5,771 nt of DNA from BOG-908 sp964247675 (GCA_964247675.1 CAXTVW010000195.1:1-5771), one strand, 5' to 3'. Shown: positions 1 to 5,766, numbered from the stretch's first letter. Notes: generated by a model from the sequence alone, not told the origin. Numbers and translations: made by a program.

Positions 1-25
1 CAAAAAAGAAGGCCTTTCTTCCTCC
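1..25. repeat. AT-rich palindromic repeat, partial copy cut by window edge
   Basis: The first bases, CAAAAAAGAAGG followed by CTTTCTTCCTC, match the end of the repeat at 1520-1542 (CAAAAAAGAAG then GCTTGCTTTCTC) with small differences. Only the right half of the hairpin is present because the window starts here. Its orientation is the same as the 1488-1542 copy. The copy lies about 30 bp upstream of the ClC gene start, just as the 1488-1542 copy lies just upstream of cls. Seen directly; the assignment to one repeat family is inference from alignment by eye. Confidence 0.55.
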
Positions 26-56
26 GCCAACCCGCCGCAAAGGTATCCCCTCCCCA

Positions 57-1361
57 ATGATCGCGCCGATCCTTGCCACGCGGGAAGCGGCTGGCTTCTG
101 GCTGGCTGTGGTGCTGACCGGCGCCGGCACAGGGCTCGCGGCCGCGGCGCTGACCGGATTGCTGTGGACGGTGCAGCACCGCGTCTGGCCCGGCTCGGGG
201 GAAGACCTGCTGGAAGCCGCTTCGAACGCGCCGGCCTGGCTGCATCTGGCGGCCCTGCTGGGAGCCGGGCTGCTGACCGGCGTGGGGCAGTTGCTGCTGA
301 CCCAGCTTTCCAGCTCCAACAGCATCGATGTCACCACGGCGCTGTGGTTCCACGCCGGGCGGCTGCCGGCCGGACGGACGCTTGGCAGCGCGGTGCTGTC
401 CGTCCTGATCGTCGCCATGGGCGCGTCCCTGGGCCGGGAGGGCGCGCCGAAGCAGGCGGGCTCGGTGCTGGGCAACGCGATGGCGGACCGGACAGGGCTG
501 CCGGACGAATTGCGGCAGCTGCTGGTGGCGTGCGGGGCCGGCGCCGGAATGGCAGCGGTGTATGGCGTGCCGCTCGGTGGCGCGCTGTTCGCGCTGGAAG
601 TGCTGCGCGGCGAGCTCGCGCTGCGCTTCGTGGTGCCGGCTTTGGTGACCTCGCTGACCGCCGCCGGTGTCGCCTGGCTGTTCCTGCCGGACGGGCCGAT
701 CTACGTCATCCCCGCCTACACGGCGCCCGACGCGGCGGTGCTATGGGCGCTGCTGGCCGGGCCGCTTGTGGGCCTGATGTCCGTGGGCGCGGTGCGCGCT
801 GTAGCCTGGGCAGACAGACACAAGCCGAAAGGCGTCCGCCGCCTGTTGGTGCCCGTGCTGACGCTGGGGATGTTGGGGGCGGTCTCCATCGCCTACCCGC
901 AGGTGCTGGGCAACGGCCGGGACCTGACGCAGCTGTTGTTCACCGGCCGGGTTGCGCCATCGCTGCTGTTTGCCCTGCTGGTGCTGAAACCGGCAGCGAC
1001 GCTGCTTTGCCTGGGGTCCGGCGCCCCTGGCGGGCTGTTCACGCCGAGCCTGACGTTCGGCGCGCTGCTCGGCGCCGCGCTGGGCTATGCATGGTCGTTT
1101 GTCTGGCCGGGCGTGCCGCCTGGCTTGTTTGCGGTGCTGGGGGCGGCCGCGATGGTGGCGGCCACCACGCAGGGGCCCGTATCCACGATCGTGCTGATGA
1201 TGGAACTGACGGGACAGGCGCGGGCCGCGATCGTGCCGATGCTTCTGGTGGTGGCGGGGGCGACACTTGTGGCGCGCACGATCGAACCGCGGTCGGTATA
1301 TGACGCGCGGTTGAGCGACCGCGAAGTGTTTGAGCGGCAGCAGCGGCGGGAACGGGCGTGA
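57..1361 (+). CDS. ClC-family chloride channel / anion transporter
   Basis: Integral inner-membrane protein of the ClC family, which moves chloride or other halides either as a channel or in exchange for protons. The 434 residues consist almost wholly of hydrophobic helices, and there is no C-terminal CBS domain; E. coli ClcA has 473 residues. Visible family motifs are GREG at 126-129 (E128 corresponds to the gating glutamate E148 of ClcA), GNG near 285-287, GGLFTP at 325-330 (the GxFxP motif) and Y415, placed like ClcA Y445. Three signatures depart from ClcA: GSGIP reads SSNSI at 86-90, GREGP reads GREGAP, and the internal proton glutamate E203 aligns with V182. The ATG at 57 is the first in frame; AAAGG at 39-43 is a weak ribosome site, rather far upstream. 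No fluoride-riboswitch-like sequence is visible in the 56 bases available upstream. Family assignment is sure; ion selectivity and channel versus exchanger mode are not. Confidence 0.93.
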   Translation: MIAPILATREAAGFWLAVVLTGAGTGLAAAALTGLLWTVQHRVWPGSGEDLLEAASNAPAWLHLAALLGAGLLTGVGQLLLTQLSSSNSIDVTTALWFHAGRLPAGRTLGSAVLSVLIVAMGASLGREGAPKQAGSVLGNAMADRTGLPDELRQLLVACGAGAGMAAVYGVPLGGALFALEVLRGELALRFVVPALVTSLTAAGVAWLFLPDGPIYVIPAYTAPDAAVLWALLAGPLVGLMSVGAVRAVAWADRHKPKGVRRLLVPVLTLGMLGAVSIAYPQVLGNGRDLTQLLFTGRVAPSLLFALLVLKPAATLLCLGSGAPGGLFTPSLTFGALLGAALGYAWSFVWPGVPPGLFAVLGAAAMVAATTQGPVSTIVLMMELTGQARAAIVPMLLVVAGATLVARTIEPRSVYDARLSDREVFERQQRRERA

Positions 1362-1374
1362 GTTGTGCTCGGAA

Positions 1375-1427
1375 AGAAAGCAAGGCGTTCTTTTTTGAAA
1401 AAAAGAACCAAAAAACTTTTACTCCGC
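1375..1427. repeat. AT-rich palindromic repeat, left arm of an inverted pair
   Basis: This is the first arm of a long imperfect inverted repeat that fills the space between the ClC gene and cls. It contains a perfect 10-bp hairpin, GTTCTTTTTT at 1387-1396 and AAAAAAGAAC at 1399-1408, followed by CCAAAAAACTTTTACTCCGC at 1408-1427. Its reverse complement recurs at 1488-1542 with a few mismatches and a 2-3 base indel. It begins 14 bp after the ClC stop codon. Possible roles are an mRNA 3' end or a non-autonomous repetitive element. A classical GC-stem plus T-run terminator is not evident. I recall similar sequences between genes in Acetobacteraceae, but this needs a search. Confidence 0.75.
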
Positions 1428-1487
1428 TGTCGCGCCATTCTTCTGAAAATGCGCGCTTTTGTGGAACGTGCATGCGCCATCGTGCAA

Positions 1488-1542
1488 GCGGAGTAGGTAA
1501 AGTTTTTTGCTTCTTTTTTCAAAAAAGAAGTGCTTGCTTTCT
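1488..1542. repeat. AT-rich palindromic repeat, right arm of the inverted pair
   Basis: Reverse-complement copy of the repeat at 1375-1427. It starts GCGGAGTAGGTAAAG, then has a perfect 10-bp hairpin with a one-base centre: CTTCTTTTTT at 1510-1519 and AAAAAAGAAG at 1521-1530, ending GCTTGCTTTCT. About 60 bp of ordinary sequence (1428-1487) separates the arms, so a transcript could fold into a very long hairpin. The arm ends two bases before the cls ATG at 1545. The only purine-rich ribosome-site candidate (AAGAAG, 1525-1530) is therefore inside the hairpin stem. Seen directly; any effect on translation is inference. Confidence 0.75.
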
Positions 1543-1544
1543 CA

Positions 1545-2971
1545 ATGACTGACCTCGTTGCTATCCTACTTGACGCACGCCACATCATTTTCTTCCCCCT
1601 CGGCCTGGTGCTGGCGATCTGCGTGACGCTGCATGTGTTGTTGCGCAAGCGTGAGGTGGCCACTGCGGTCGCGTGGATAGGGCTTGCATGGTTCGCACCG
1701 TTCACCGGCGCGGCAGCCTATTACGTGCTGGGCGTCAACCGGGTGCAGCGCCGGGCGCGTCGGCTTCGGCCGAGCAGCGGCGGGCCATCGGCGCCGGCCA
1801 GCGCCACCACGGAGCCGGACGGGGACACGCATCTGGCCGCGCTGCGGGCGGGCAACGGGCGGATCAGCGGGCGGGCGCTGCTCGGCCGCAACACGATCGC
1901 GGTTCTGCAGAACGGTGACGAGGGATATCCGGCGATGCTGGCGGCTATCGCGGCAGCCGAACACAGCGTGGGCCTGTCCTCCTACCTGTTCCAAAACGAT
2001 GTGTGGGGCGCGCGGTTCGTGGACGCGCTGCAGGCGGCGCAGACTCGCGGCCTGGCCGTGCGCGTGCTGATCGACGGCATAGGCGGCGGCTGGGTGCGCT
2101 CGCCGGCCTATCACGCGCTGCGGCGGCGAGGCGTGAAGGCGGCGCGTTTCCTGCACTCGCCGCTGCCGTGGCGCATGCCGTTCCTGAACCTGCGTTCGCA
2201 CAAGAAGATCCTCGTGCTGGACGGCCGCGTCGGGTTTACCGGCGGATTGAACATCGCCGACGATGACGTTCTGGCCGGGCACCCGAAACACCCCGTGCAG
2301 GACACGCATTTCCGGTTCGAAGGTCCCGTTGTCGGGCAGCTCACCGAGGCCTTTGCGCAGGACTGGCAGTTCGCGGCAGGCGAGACCCTGGAGGGCGAGG
2401 CATGGTTCCCGGTGTTGCAGGCCGACACGGATTCCGGCGTCGCCGCGCGCGTGATAGGCTCCGGGCCCGACGAAGATGTGGAGAAGATCGAATTCGCCGT
2501 GCTGCAGGCGGTGGCGTGTGCGCGGGAAAGCATCGTGGTTATGACACCGTATTTCCTGCCTGACGAGCGCCTTGGGGCGGCGCTCTCCCTGGCAGCGATG
2601 CGTGGCGTCAACGTGGACGTGGTGATGCCGCAGCAGAGCAATCAGAGGCTGGTCGACTGGGCGGCGCGCGCGAATGTGGGGCCGATATTGTCGGACGGCG
2701 TTCGGGTGTGGCTTTCGCCGCCGCCGTTCCGTCATTCCAAACTGATGATCGTGGATGCGGCGTGGTTCCTGGTGGGCAGCTGCAACTGGGACATCCGTTC
2801 GTTCCGGCTAAATTTCGAATTATGCGTAGAGAATTATGGGGCGGGTGAGGCCGCGGCGCTGGCCAGCTTCGTCGAGGGATGCCGTGGCACGCAGCTGACG
2901 GAAGCAGACCTGCAGGCGCGGCGCCTGCCTGTGCGGCTGCGGGACGCCCTGGCGCGGCTCTGCATGCCTTA
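1545..2971 (+). CDS. cls: Cardiolipin synthase (phospholipase D superfamily), 3' end lost in gap
   Basis: Bacterial cardiolipin synthase joins two phosphatidylglycerol molecules into cardiolipin and glycerol at the inner membrane. Two N-terminal membrane segments (about 11-33 and 40-63) are followed by a basic stretch and two phospholipase D domains. HKD motif 1 is at 219-226 (H219, K221, D226, followed by GRVGFTGGLNIADDD). Motif 2 is at 397-404 (H397, K399, D404, followed by GSCNWDIRSFRLNFEL). Both catalytic sites look intact. 475 codons are visible, ending LRDALARLCMP, then TAN at the first gap base; E. coli ClsA has 486 residues, so only a few codons should be missing. The partial codon may be a Tyr codon or a stop. 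The ATG at 1545 keeps the first membrane segment; an in-frame GTG at 1530 lies inside the repeat and is less likely. No good ribosome site is seen. The subtype (ClsA, B or C) is not fixed, but the two N-terminal membrane segments fit ClsA best. Confidence 0.93.
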
Positions 2972-3071
2972 NNNNNNNNNNNNNNNNNNNNNNNNNNNNN
3001 NNNNNNNNNNNNNNNNNNNNNNNNNNNNNNNNNNNNNNNNNNNNNNNNNNNNNNNNNNNNNNNNNNNNNNN
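2972..3071. other. Assembly gap, 100 Ns
   Basis: A run of exactly 100 N, the usual placeholder for a scaffold gap of unknown true length. It removes the 3' end of cls and whatever lies next to it. An open frame that appears to cross the gap from cls into 3072-3398 is an artefact of translating N. Scaffold gaps often mark repeats such as insertion sequences or rRNA, but nothing at either edge proves that here. Confidence 0.97.
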
Positions 3072-3158
3072 GGGTTTGCGGCTCGCGATGGGATGGCTGC
3101 GATGTCGCGCCAGCACACATACCGCCTCGGAGGGAGTCGAAACGTCGTTACTCGGTCA

Positions 3159-3189
3159 GTGACAGATACGGATACTGCAGTGTTAGAAT
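3159..3189 (+). promoter_or_regulatory. Possible sigma-70-type promoter
   Basis: GTGACA at 3159-3164 (five of six to the TTGACA consensus) and TAGAAT at 3184-3189 (close to TATAAT) face rightward with a 19-bp spacer, longer than the preferred 17. The spacer includes the direct repeat GATAC-G-GATAC (3166-3176) and the 8-bp palindrome ACTGCAGT. An 18-bp inverted repeat follows within 7 bp. A purine-rich GAAAGAGAG (3221-3229) downstream looks like a ribosome site, but no start codon follows at the right distance, so no gene driven by this promoter is visible. Pattern recognition only. Confidence 0.3.
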
Positions 3190-3195
3190 GCGCGC

Positions 3196-3213
3196 GTAAT
3201 GGCGTGACATTAC
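3196..3213. promoter_or_regulatory. 18-bp palindrome, possible operator
   Basis: GTAATG, six-base spacer GCGTGA, then CATTAC: perfect 6-bp arms with dyad symmetry. It lies 6 bp downstream of the TAGAAT hexamer at 3184-3189, where a bound repressor would block transcription start. This is the arrangement expected of an operator for a dimeric regulator, but no regulator gene is visible nearby; one could be in the gap. It could be chance. Confidence 0.35.
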
Positions 3214-3282
3214 CCATACCGAAAGAGAGTTCAATCCGAGCTCACCCTGGCCAACCAAATTTCGCGCTTGCCTGCCCGCAAC

Positions 3283-3498
3283 TCAACGCAAGCCGGTGTG
3301 GCGCCGCGTTCTTCCGCCCGAGATCAGGCGCTCCACCGCTGCACCGAGCGCCGCACCAACCATGCAGACCTTCAGGCCAAGCGGAAAGCCGGGCGTGAGC
3401 AGCGCCACGTTCGCGCCGGTGAAAGTCGTTTCGGCAAAAGCGCTGGAAGTGGAGCAAAATGCCATCAGAACGACGGCGATCATACGAAGCTGGGTCAT
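3283..3498 (-). CDS. Small predicted secreted protein, function unknown
   Basis: A 71-residue frame on the minus strand whose N-terminus reads as a Sec signal peptide: MTQLR, a hydrophobic core IAVVLMAF, and a cleavage site after AFA (residues 20-22). The mature part of about 49 residues has a moderately hydrophobic segment, FPLGLKVCMVGAALGAAVERLI (about 39-60), that may be membrane-associated, and a basic tail GGRTRRHTGLR. It has one cysteine in the signal peptide region (C15) and one in the mature part (C45). I do not recognise the family. GC-rich third positions support coding. The ATG at 3498 gives the complete signal peptide; M6 (3483) is an alternative. The ribosome site is weak (CGGGA about 12 bases upstream). 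It lies downstream of rsmI on the same strand, about 109 bp away, with a palindrome between them, so it may have its own promoter. No terminator was seen after its TGA. Confidence 0.5.
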   Translation of the reverse strand: MTQLRMIAVVLMAFCSTSSAFAETTFTGANVALLTPGFPLGLKVCMVGAALGAAVERLISGGRTRRHTGLR

Positions 3499-3524
3499 GG
3501 AGCAGTCTAATCCCGACTATCAAA

Positions 3525-3542
3525 TATCACGATTTTGTGATA
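3525..3542. promoter_or_regulatory. 18-bp palindrome upstream of small secreted-protein gene
   Basis: TATCAC, six-base spacer GATTTT, then GTGATA: perfect 6-bp arms in an AT-rich stretch. It is centred about 35 bases upstream of the ATG at 3498 (minus strand), a normal operator or activator position. The neighbouring CATGATAC (3543-3550) repeats the GATA core of the right arm. No regulator gene is adjacent. A real binding site is plausible; chance is not excluded. Confidence 0.4.
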
Positions 3543-3561
3543 CATGATACCTGCGCCGAAC

Positions 3562-3608
3562 GGCAACAACTTCATCCTCTTGCTGGAACGAAACGTGGCT
3601 TTGTTGCC
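3562..3608. repeat. Inverted repeat just past the rsmI stop codon
   Basis: GGCAACAA (3562-3569) and TTGTTGCC (3601-3608) are perfect 8-bp inverted arms around a 31-base interior. On the minus strand the structure begins at the last base of the rsmI stop codon. It could form a stem at the end of the rsmI message, but it has a long loop, few GC pairs and no T-run, so it is a poor intrinsic terminator. It may be coincidental. Confidence 0.25.
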
Positions 3609-4447
3609 TACCCGCCACGCAGCGCCAGGGCTCTGGCGTACACCGTGCGCCGTGGCAGCCCTGTAGCCTCCGCCACCCCCGAAGCTGCCTCGCGCACGCT
3701 CTGCGTCTGCAGCGCGGCCGAGAGCAACGCATCCAGGTCCCCCGCGCCGGCCGCCTCCTCCGGCGCCGGACCGGCCACCACGGTGATCTCGCCACGCGCC
3801 GCGTGTTCTGCGTAGTGGGCGGCCAGTTCGGGAAGCGTGGCGCGGCGTACCTCCTCGAACCGCTTGGTCAGTTCGCGTGCGACGCAAGCGGGCCGGTCGC
3901 CGAACGCGGCCGCCATGTCCGCCAGGGTCTCGGCCAGGCGGTGCGGCGCTTCGTACCAGATGAGGGTGGCCGACAGGCCGGCCCGTTCGGCGGCGCGCAG
4001 GCGGGCGAAACCGGCGGCGCGGGCGGCTTGGCGCGGCGGCGGGAAGCCGAGGAACAGATAGGGGTGCGGCGGCAGGCCGGACAGGATGAGCGCGGTGGTC
4101 GCGGCGTTCGCCCCCGGCACGGCTTCCACGTGTTGGCCGGCGGCGATGGCGGCCCGCACCAGGCGGAAGCCGGGGTCCGAGACGAGCGGCGTGCCGGCGT
4201 CCGAGACGAGCGCCACGATCTGGCCGGCGGCCAGACGGGCCAGGATGTCGGGCGTGCGGGCATCCTCGTTATGCTCGTGCAGCGGGGCGGTGCGCGTGGC
4301 GATGCCGTGATGCGAGAGCAGGCGCGCGGTGGTGCGCGTGTCCTCGCACAGCACGAGGTCGGCCGATCTGAGCGCCGCGATGGCGCGCAATGTCATGTCG
4401 GAAAGGTTGCCGATGGGGGTGGAAACCAGCACAAGACCGGCACGCAC
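3608..4447 (-). CDS. rsmI: 16S rRNA (cytidine(1402)-2'-O)-methyltransferase RsmI
   Basis: RsmI uses S-adenosylmethionine to 2'-O-methylate C1402 of 16S rRNA in the ribosomal P site, together with RsmH. It is a class III (tetrapyrrole-methylase fold) methyltransferase of the cytoplasm. From the chosen start, motifs are STPIGNL (9-15), CEDTRTTARLL (34-44), LVSDAGTPLVSDPG (80-93), VPGANA (110-115), FLGFPP (132-137), YEAPHR (165-170), ARELTKRFEE (190-199) and GEITVVAGP (219-227), then a C-terminal helical domain ending RTVYARALALRGG. The frame is open back to a GTG at 4558, with ATGs at 4552 and 4537, but those starts lack ribosome sites and overlap the divergent lipoprotein start at 4504. The GTG at 4447 has AGGGA seven bases upstream and gives 279 residues, against 286 in E. 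coli. The longer start (316 residues) stays possible. The divergent neighbour matches the E. coli rsmI-lpoA order. Confidence 0.95.
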   Translation of the reverse strand: MRAGLVLVSTPIGNLSDMTLRAIAALRSADLVLCEDTRTTARLLSHHGIATRTAPLHEHNEDARTPDILARLAAGQIVALVSDAGTPLVSDPGFRLVRAAIAAGQHVEAVPGANAATTALILSGLPPHPYLFLGFPPPRQAARAAGFARLRAAERAGLSATLIWYEAPHRLAETLADMAAAFGDRPACVARELTKRFEEVRRATLPELAAHYAEHAARGEITVVAGPAPEEAAGAGDLDALLSAALQTQSVREAASGVAEATGLPRRTVYARALALRGG

Positions 4448-4448
4448 G

Positions 4449-4464
4449 CCGGCATCCCTGCCGG
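4449..4464. promoter_or_regulatory. Hairpin with rsmI ribosome site in its loop
   Basis: CCGGCA and TGCCGG form perfect 6-bp arms around a four-base loop that reads GGGA on the minus strand. That loop is the best Shine-Dalgarno candidate for the GTG at 4447. If this start is right, the rsmI message would show its ribosome site on a GC-rich hairpin one base before the start codon. It may instead be coding sequence of a longer RsmI. Confidence 0.25.
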
Positions 4465-4491
4465 AGGACTCCTCGGGTTCAGAAGCGGCAA

Positions 4492-4497
4492 GGGAGG
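4492..4497 (+). promoter_or_regulatory. Ribosome binding site that fixes the lpoA-like start
   Basis: GGGAGG lies six bases before the ATG at 4504, an excellent Shine-Dalgarno match and spacing. It decides in favour of 4504 over the upstream in-frame ATG at 4390, which lies inside rsmI on the opposite strand and would bury the lipoprotein signal peptide. Confidence 0.8.
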
Positions 4498-4503
4498 GCA
4501 GAC

Positions 4504-5766
4504 ATGCATCGTCCGGCAGTGGGGCTTCGTCAGGCATTGGGGCTACTCGCATCCGCACTGCTGCTGTCGGCCTGCGTGCAGGGGCCGCAGCCCGGGGTGG
4601 GAACGCCCGGGCAATTCACCGTGGCACCGCCGCTGTCCCAGCCGCAAGGCCCGCGCCGGATCGCGCTGCTGCTGCCGCTGAGCGGGCCGAACGCCGGCGT
4701 GGCGGCCATCATGCAGAAATCGGCCAGCCTGGCCGCTTCCTCGCCAGGCACCCCGCCGCTCGACATACGCGACACCGGCGGTGACCCCGCACGCGCGGCC
4801 GCCGCGGCCCAGGCGGCGGTGGCCGCGGGCGACACGCTGATCCTGGGACCGCTGACCGCCGAGGAGACGCAGGCGGTGGCCACCGTCGCGGCGCCGGCCA
4901 ACATCCCGGTGCTCTCCTTCAGCAGTGACCCGAACGTGGCCGCACCCGGCGTATGGGTGCTCGGCGTAACGGCGGACCAGCAGATGCGCCGGCTGGTGGC
5001 CGCCGCCCGGGCAGAGGGCCGCCAGCATCTGGCCGCCCTGCTGCCGGAAGGTGCGTTCGGCGACGCGCTGCAGACCGCGCTGGTGGATGCCGCCAACCAG
5101 GCTGGGTTCGAGCCGCCGAACGTCCAGCGCACCGGCGGCGACGCCGGCGGGGCCGACGTGGCACTGAAAACGTTGACCGACTACGAAAGCCGGCGCGGCG
5201 AGGTGGAGCAGCGCATACGCGCGATGCGCGACAGCACGGACCCGCAATCCCGCCAGCAGGCCGCCGTGCTGGCAGCCCAGCCGTCGGCGCCCCCGCCGTT
5301 CGACACGCTTCTGCTCGCCGCCAACGGCGACGCGCTACGCCGGCTGGCCGACAAGCTGCCGGAATACGACGTGATCGCGCCGCAGGTGCGGCTGCTTGGG
5401 CCGGCGTTCTGGGCGGGCACCGCGTCGCATTTGCACAAGCTGGCGGGCGGCTGGTACGCGGTGCCGGACCCCTCGCAGCGCGACGGGTTCATCAGCGCGT
5501 TCCAGGGCAAGTATGGCCTGGCGCCGCCGCCGATCGCCGACATCGCCTTCGACGCGACGCTGATCGGGCGCTCGCTGGCGCAGGACAATGATTTTACGGC
5601 GAACGCCCTGACCAAGCAGGACGGGTTTTCCGGCGTGGACGGGGCGATCGTGCTGCTGCCGGATGGGCATGTGCGGCGGGCTTTGGCGATCTACCAGATT
5701 GGCGCCAGCGGCGGGGCTTCGGTCGTGAGTCCGGCGCCTGCGGATTTGTCTTCGCCGGGGTCGTAG
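4504..5766 (+). CDS. Penicillin-binding protein activator (LpoA-like lipoprotein)
   Basis: Predicted lipoprotein of 420 residues. The signal peptide has a hydrophobic core (about 11-21) and a lipobox L21-S-A-C24. Residue +2 is Val rather than Asp, which fits outer-membrane sorting. After a Pro/Gly-rich linker comes a type 1 periplasmic-binding-protein fold starting RRIALLLPLSGP (51-62), with LILGPLTAEETQAVA (112-126), IPVLSFSSDP (134-143) and a second lobe through FDTLLLAANGD (266-276), VRLLGPAFW (295-303), GGWYAVPDP (315-323) and ADIAFDATLI (345-354). This matches the C-terminal domain of E. coli LpoA, which activates PBP1A in peptidoglycan synthesis. The N-terminal TPR-like domain of LpoA (678 residues) is missing, as I recall for alphaproteobacterial members. 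Divergence from rsmI mirrors E. coli yraL-yraM. Activation of a PBP is inferred from family and context; a substrate-binding role for a transporter is the alternative, but no ABC genes are visible. The window ends five bases after the stop; yraN would be an expected next gene. Confidence 0.9.
   Translation: MHRPAVGLRQALGLLASALLLSACVQGPQPGVGTPGQFTVAPPLSQPQGPRRIALLLPLSGPNAGVAAIMQKSASLAASSPGTPPLDIRDTGGDPARAAAAAQAAVAAGDTLILGPLTAEETQAVATVAAPANIPVLSFSSDPNVAAPGVWVLGVTADQQMRRLVAAARAEGRQHLAALLPEGAFGDALQTALVDAANQAGFEPPNVQRTGGDAGGADVALKTLTDYESRRGEVEQRIRAMRDSTDPQSRQQAAVLAAQPSAPPPFDTLLLAANGDALRRLADKLPEYDVIAPQVRLLGPAFWAGTASHLHKLAGGWYAVPDPSQRDGFISAFQGKYGLAPPPIADIAFDATLIGRSLAQDNDFTANALTKQDGFSGVDGAIVLLPDGHVRRALAIYQIGASGGASVVSPAPADLSSPGS

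Larger units (their letters stand above)
3072..3282. other. Post-gap region without a convincing gene
   Basis: About 210 bp, less GC-rich than the flanking genes. Open frames here are short and run into the gap. The least unlikely coding hint is a minus-strand ATG at 3118-3120 with GAGG four bases upstream, starting MCAGATSQPSHREPQT and disappearing into the gap. It could be the start of a gene transcribed towards cls, but 16 residues do not allow a family call. A plus-strand frame ending with TGA at 3160-3162 could equally be the tail of a gene hidden in the gap. The rest carries a promoter-like pair and a palindrome, listed separately. Confidence 0.4.

Noticed and set aside
1..56. Fluoride riboswitch upstream of the ClC gene
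   Set aside because: Looked for because ClC-F genes often have one; the 56 available bases show a repeat end and C-rich sequence, with no matching pseudoknot elements. Sequence beyond the window is unknown.
164..1303. 379-residue plus-strand frame inside the ClC gene
   Set aside because: Arg/Ala/Gly-rich shadow frame; the ClC frame carries the family motifs and membrane helices.
1358..1552. 64-residue plus-strand frame with KAFFFEKKNQKTF-like sequence
   Set aside because: It is a translation of the two AT-rich repeats and the spacer, begins inside the ClC stop region and overlaps the cls start. Such frames get annotated as hypothetical proteins in genomes that carry this repeat, but nothing here supports a real protein.
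1566..2735. 389-residue minus-strand frame opposite cls
   Set aside because: Long antisense frame of a GC-rich gene, Arg/His/Pro-rich with no family motif; cls on the other strand has two intact HKD motifs.
2972..3398. Continuation of cls across the N run to 3398
   Set aside because: The gap length is a placeholder, so frame is meaningless across it; the sequence after 3072 has no cardiolipin synthase features.
3296..3547. 83-residue plus-strand frame over the small secreted-protein gene
   Set aside because: No ribosome site or recognisable N-terminus; the minus-strand frame has a signal peptide and better codon use.
4172..4213. Direct repeat GTCCGAGACGAGCG inside rsmI
   Set aside because: It encodes the two VSD segments of the conserved LVSDAGTPLVSDPG motif, so the family signature explains it.
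3803..4681. 292-residue plus-strand frame opposite rsmI
   Set aside because: Gly/Arg-rich antisense shadow; RsmI motifs are complete on the minus strand.
4530..5670. Several minus-strand frames opposite the lipoprotein gene
   Set aside because: Typical GC-rich shadows without motifs; the plus-strand gene has a strong ribosome site, lipobox and conserved fold.
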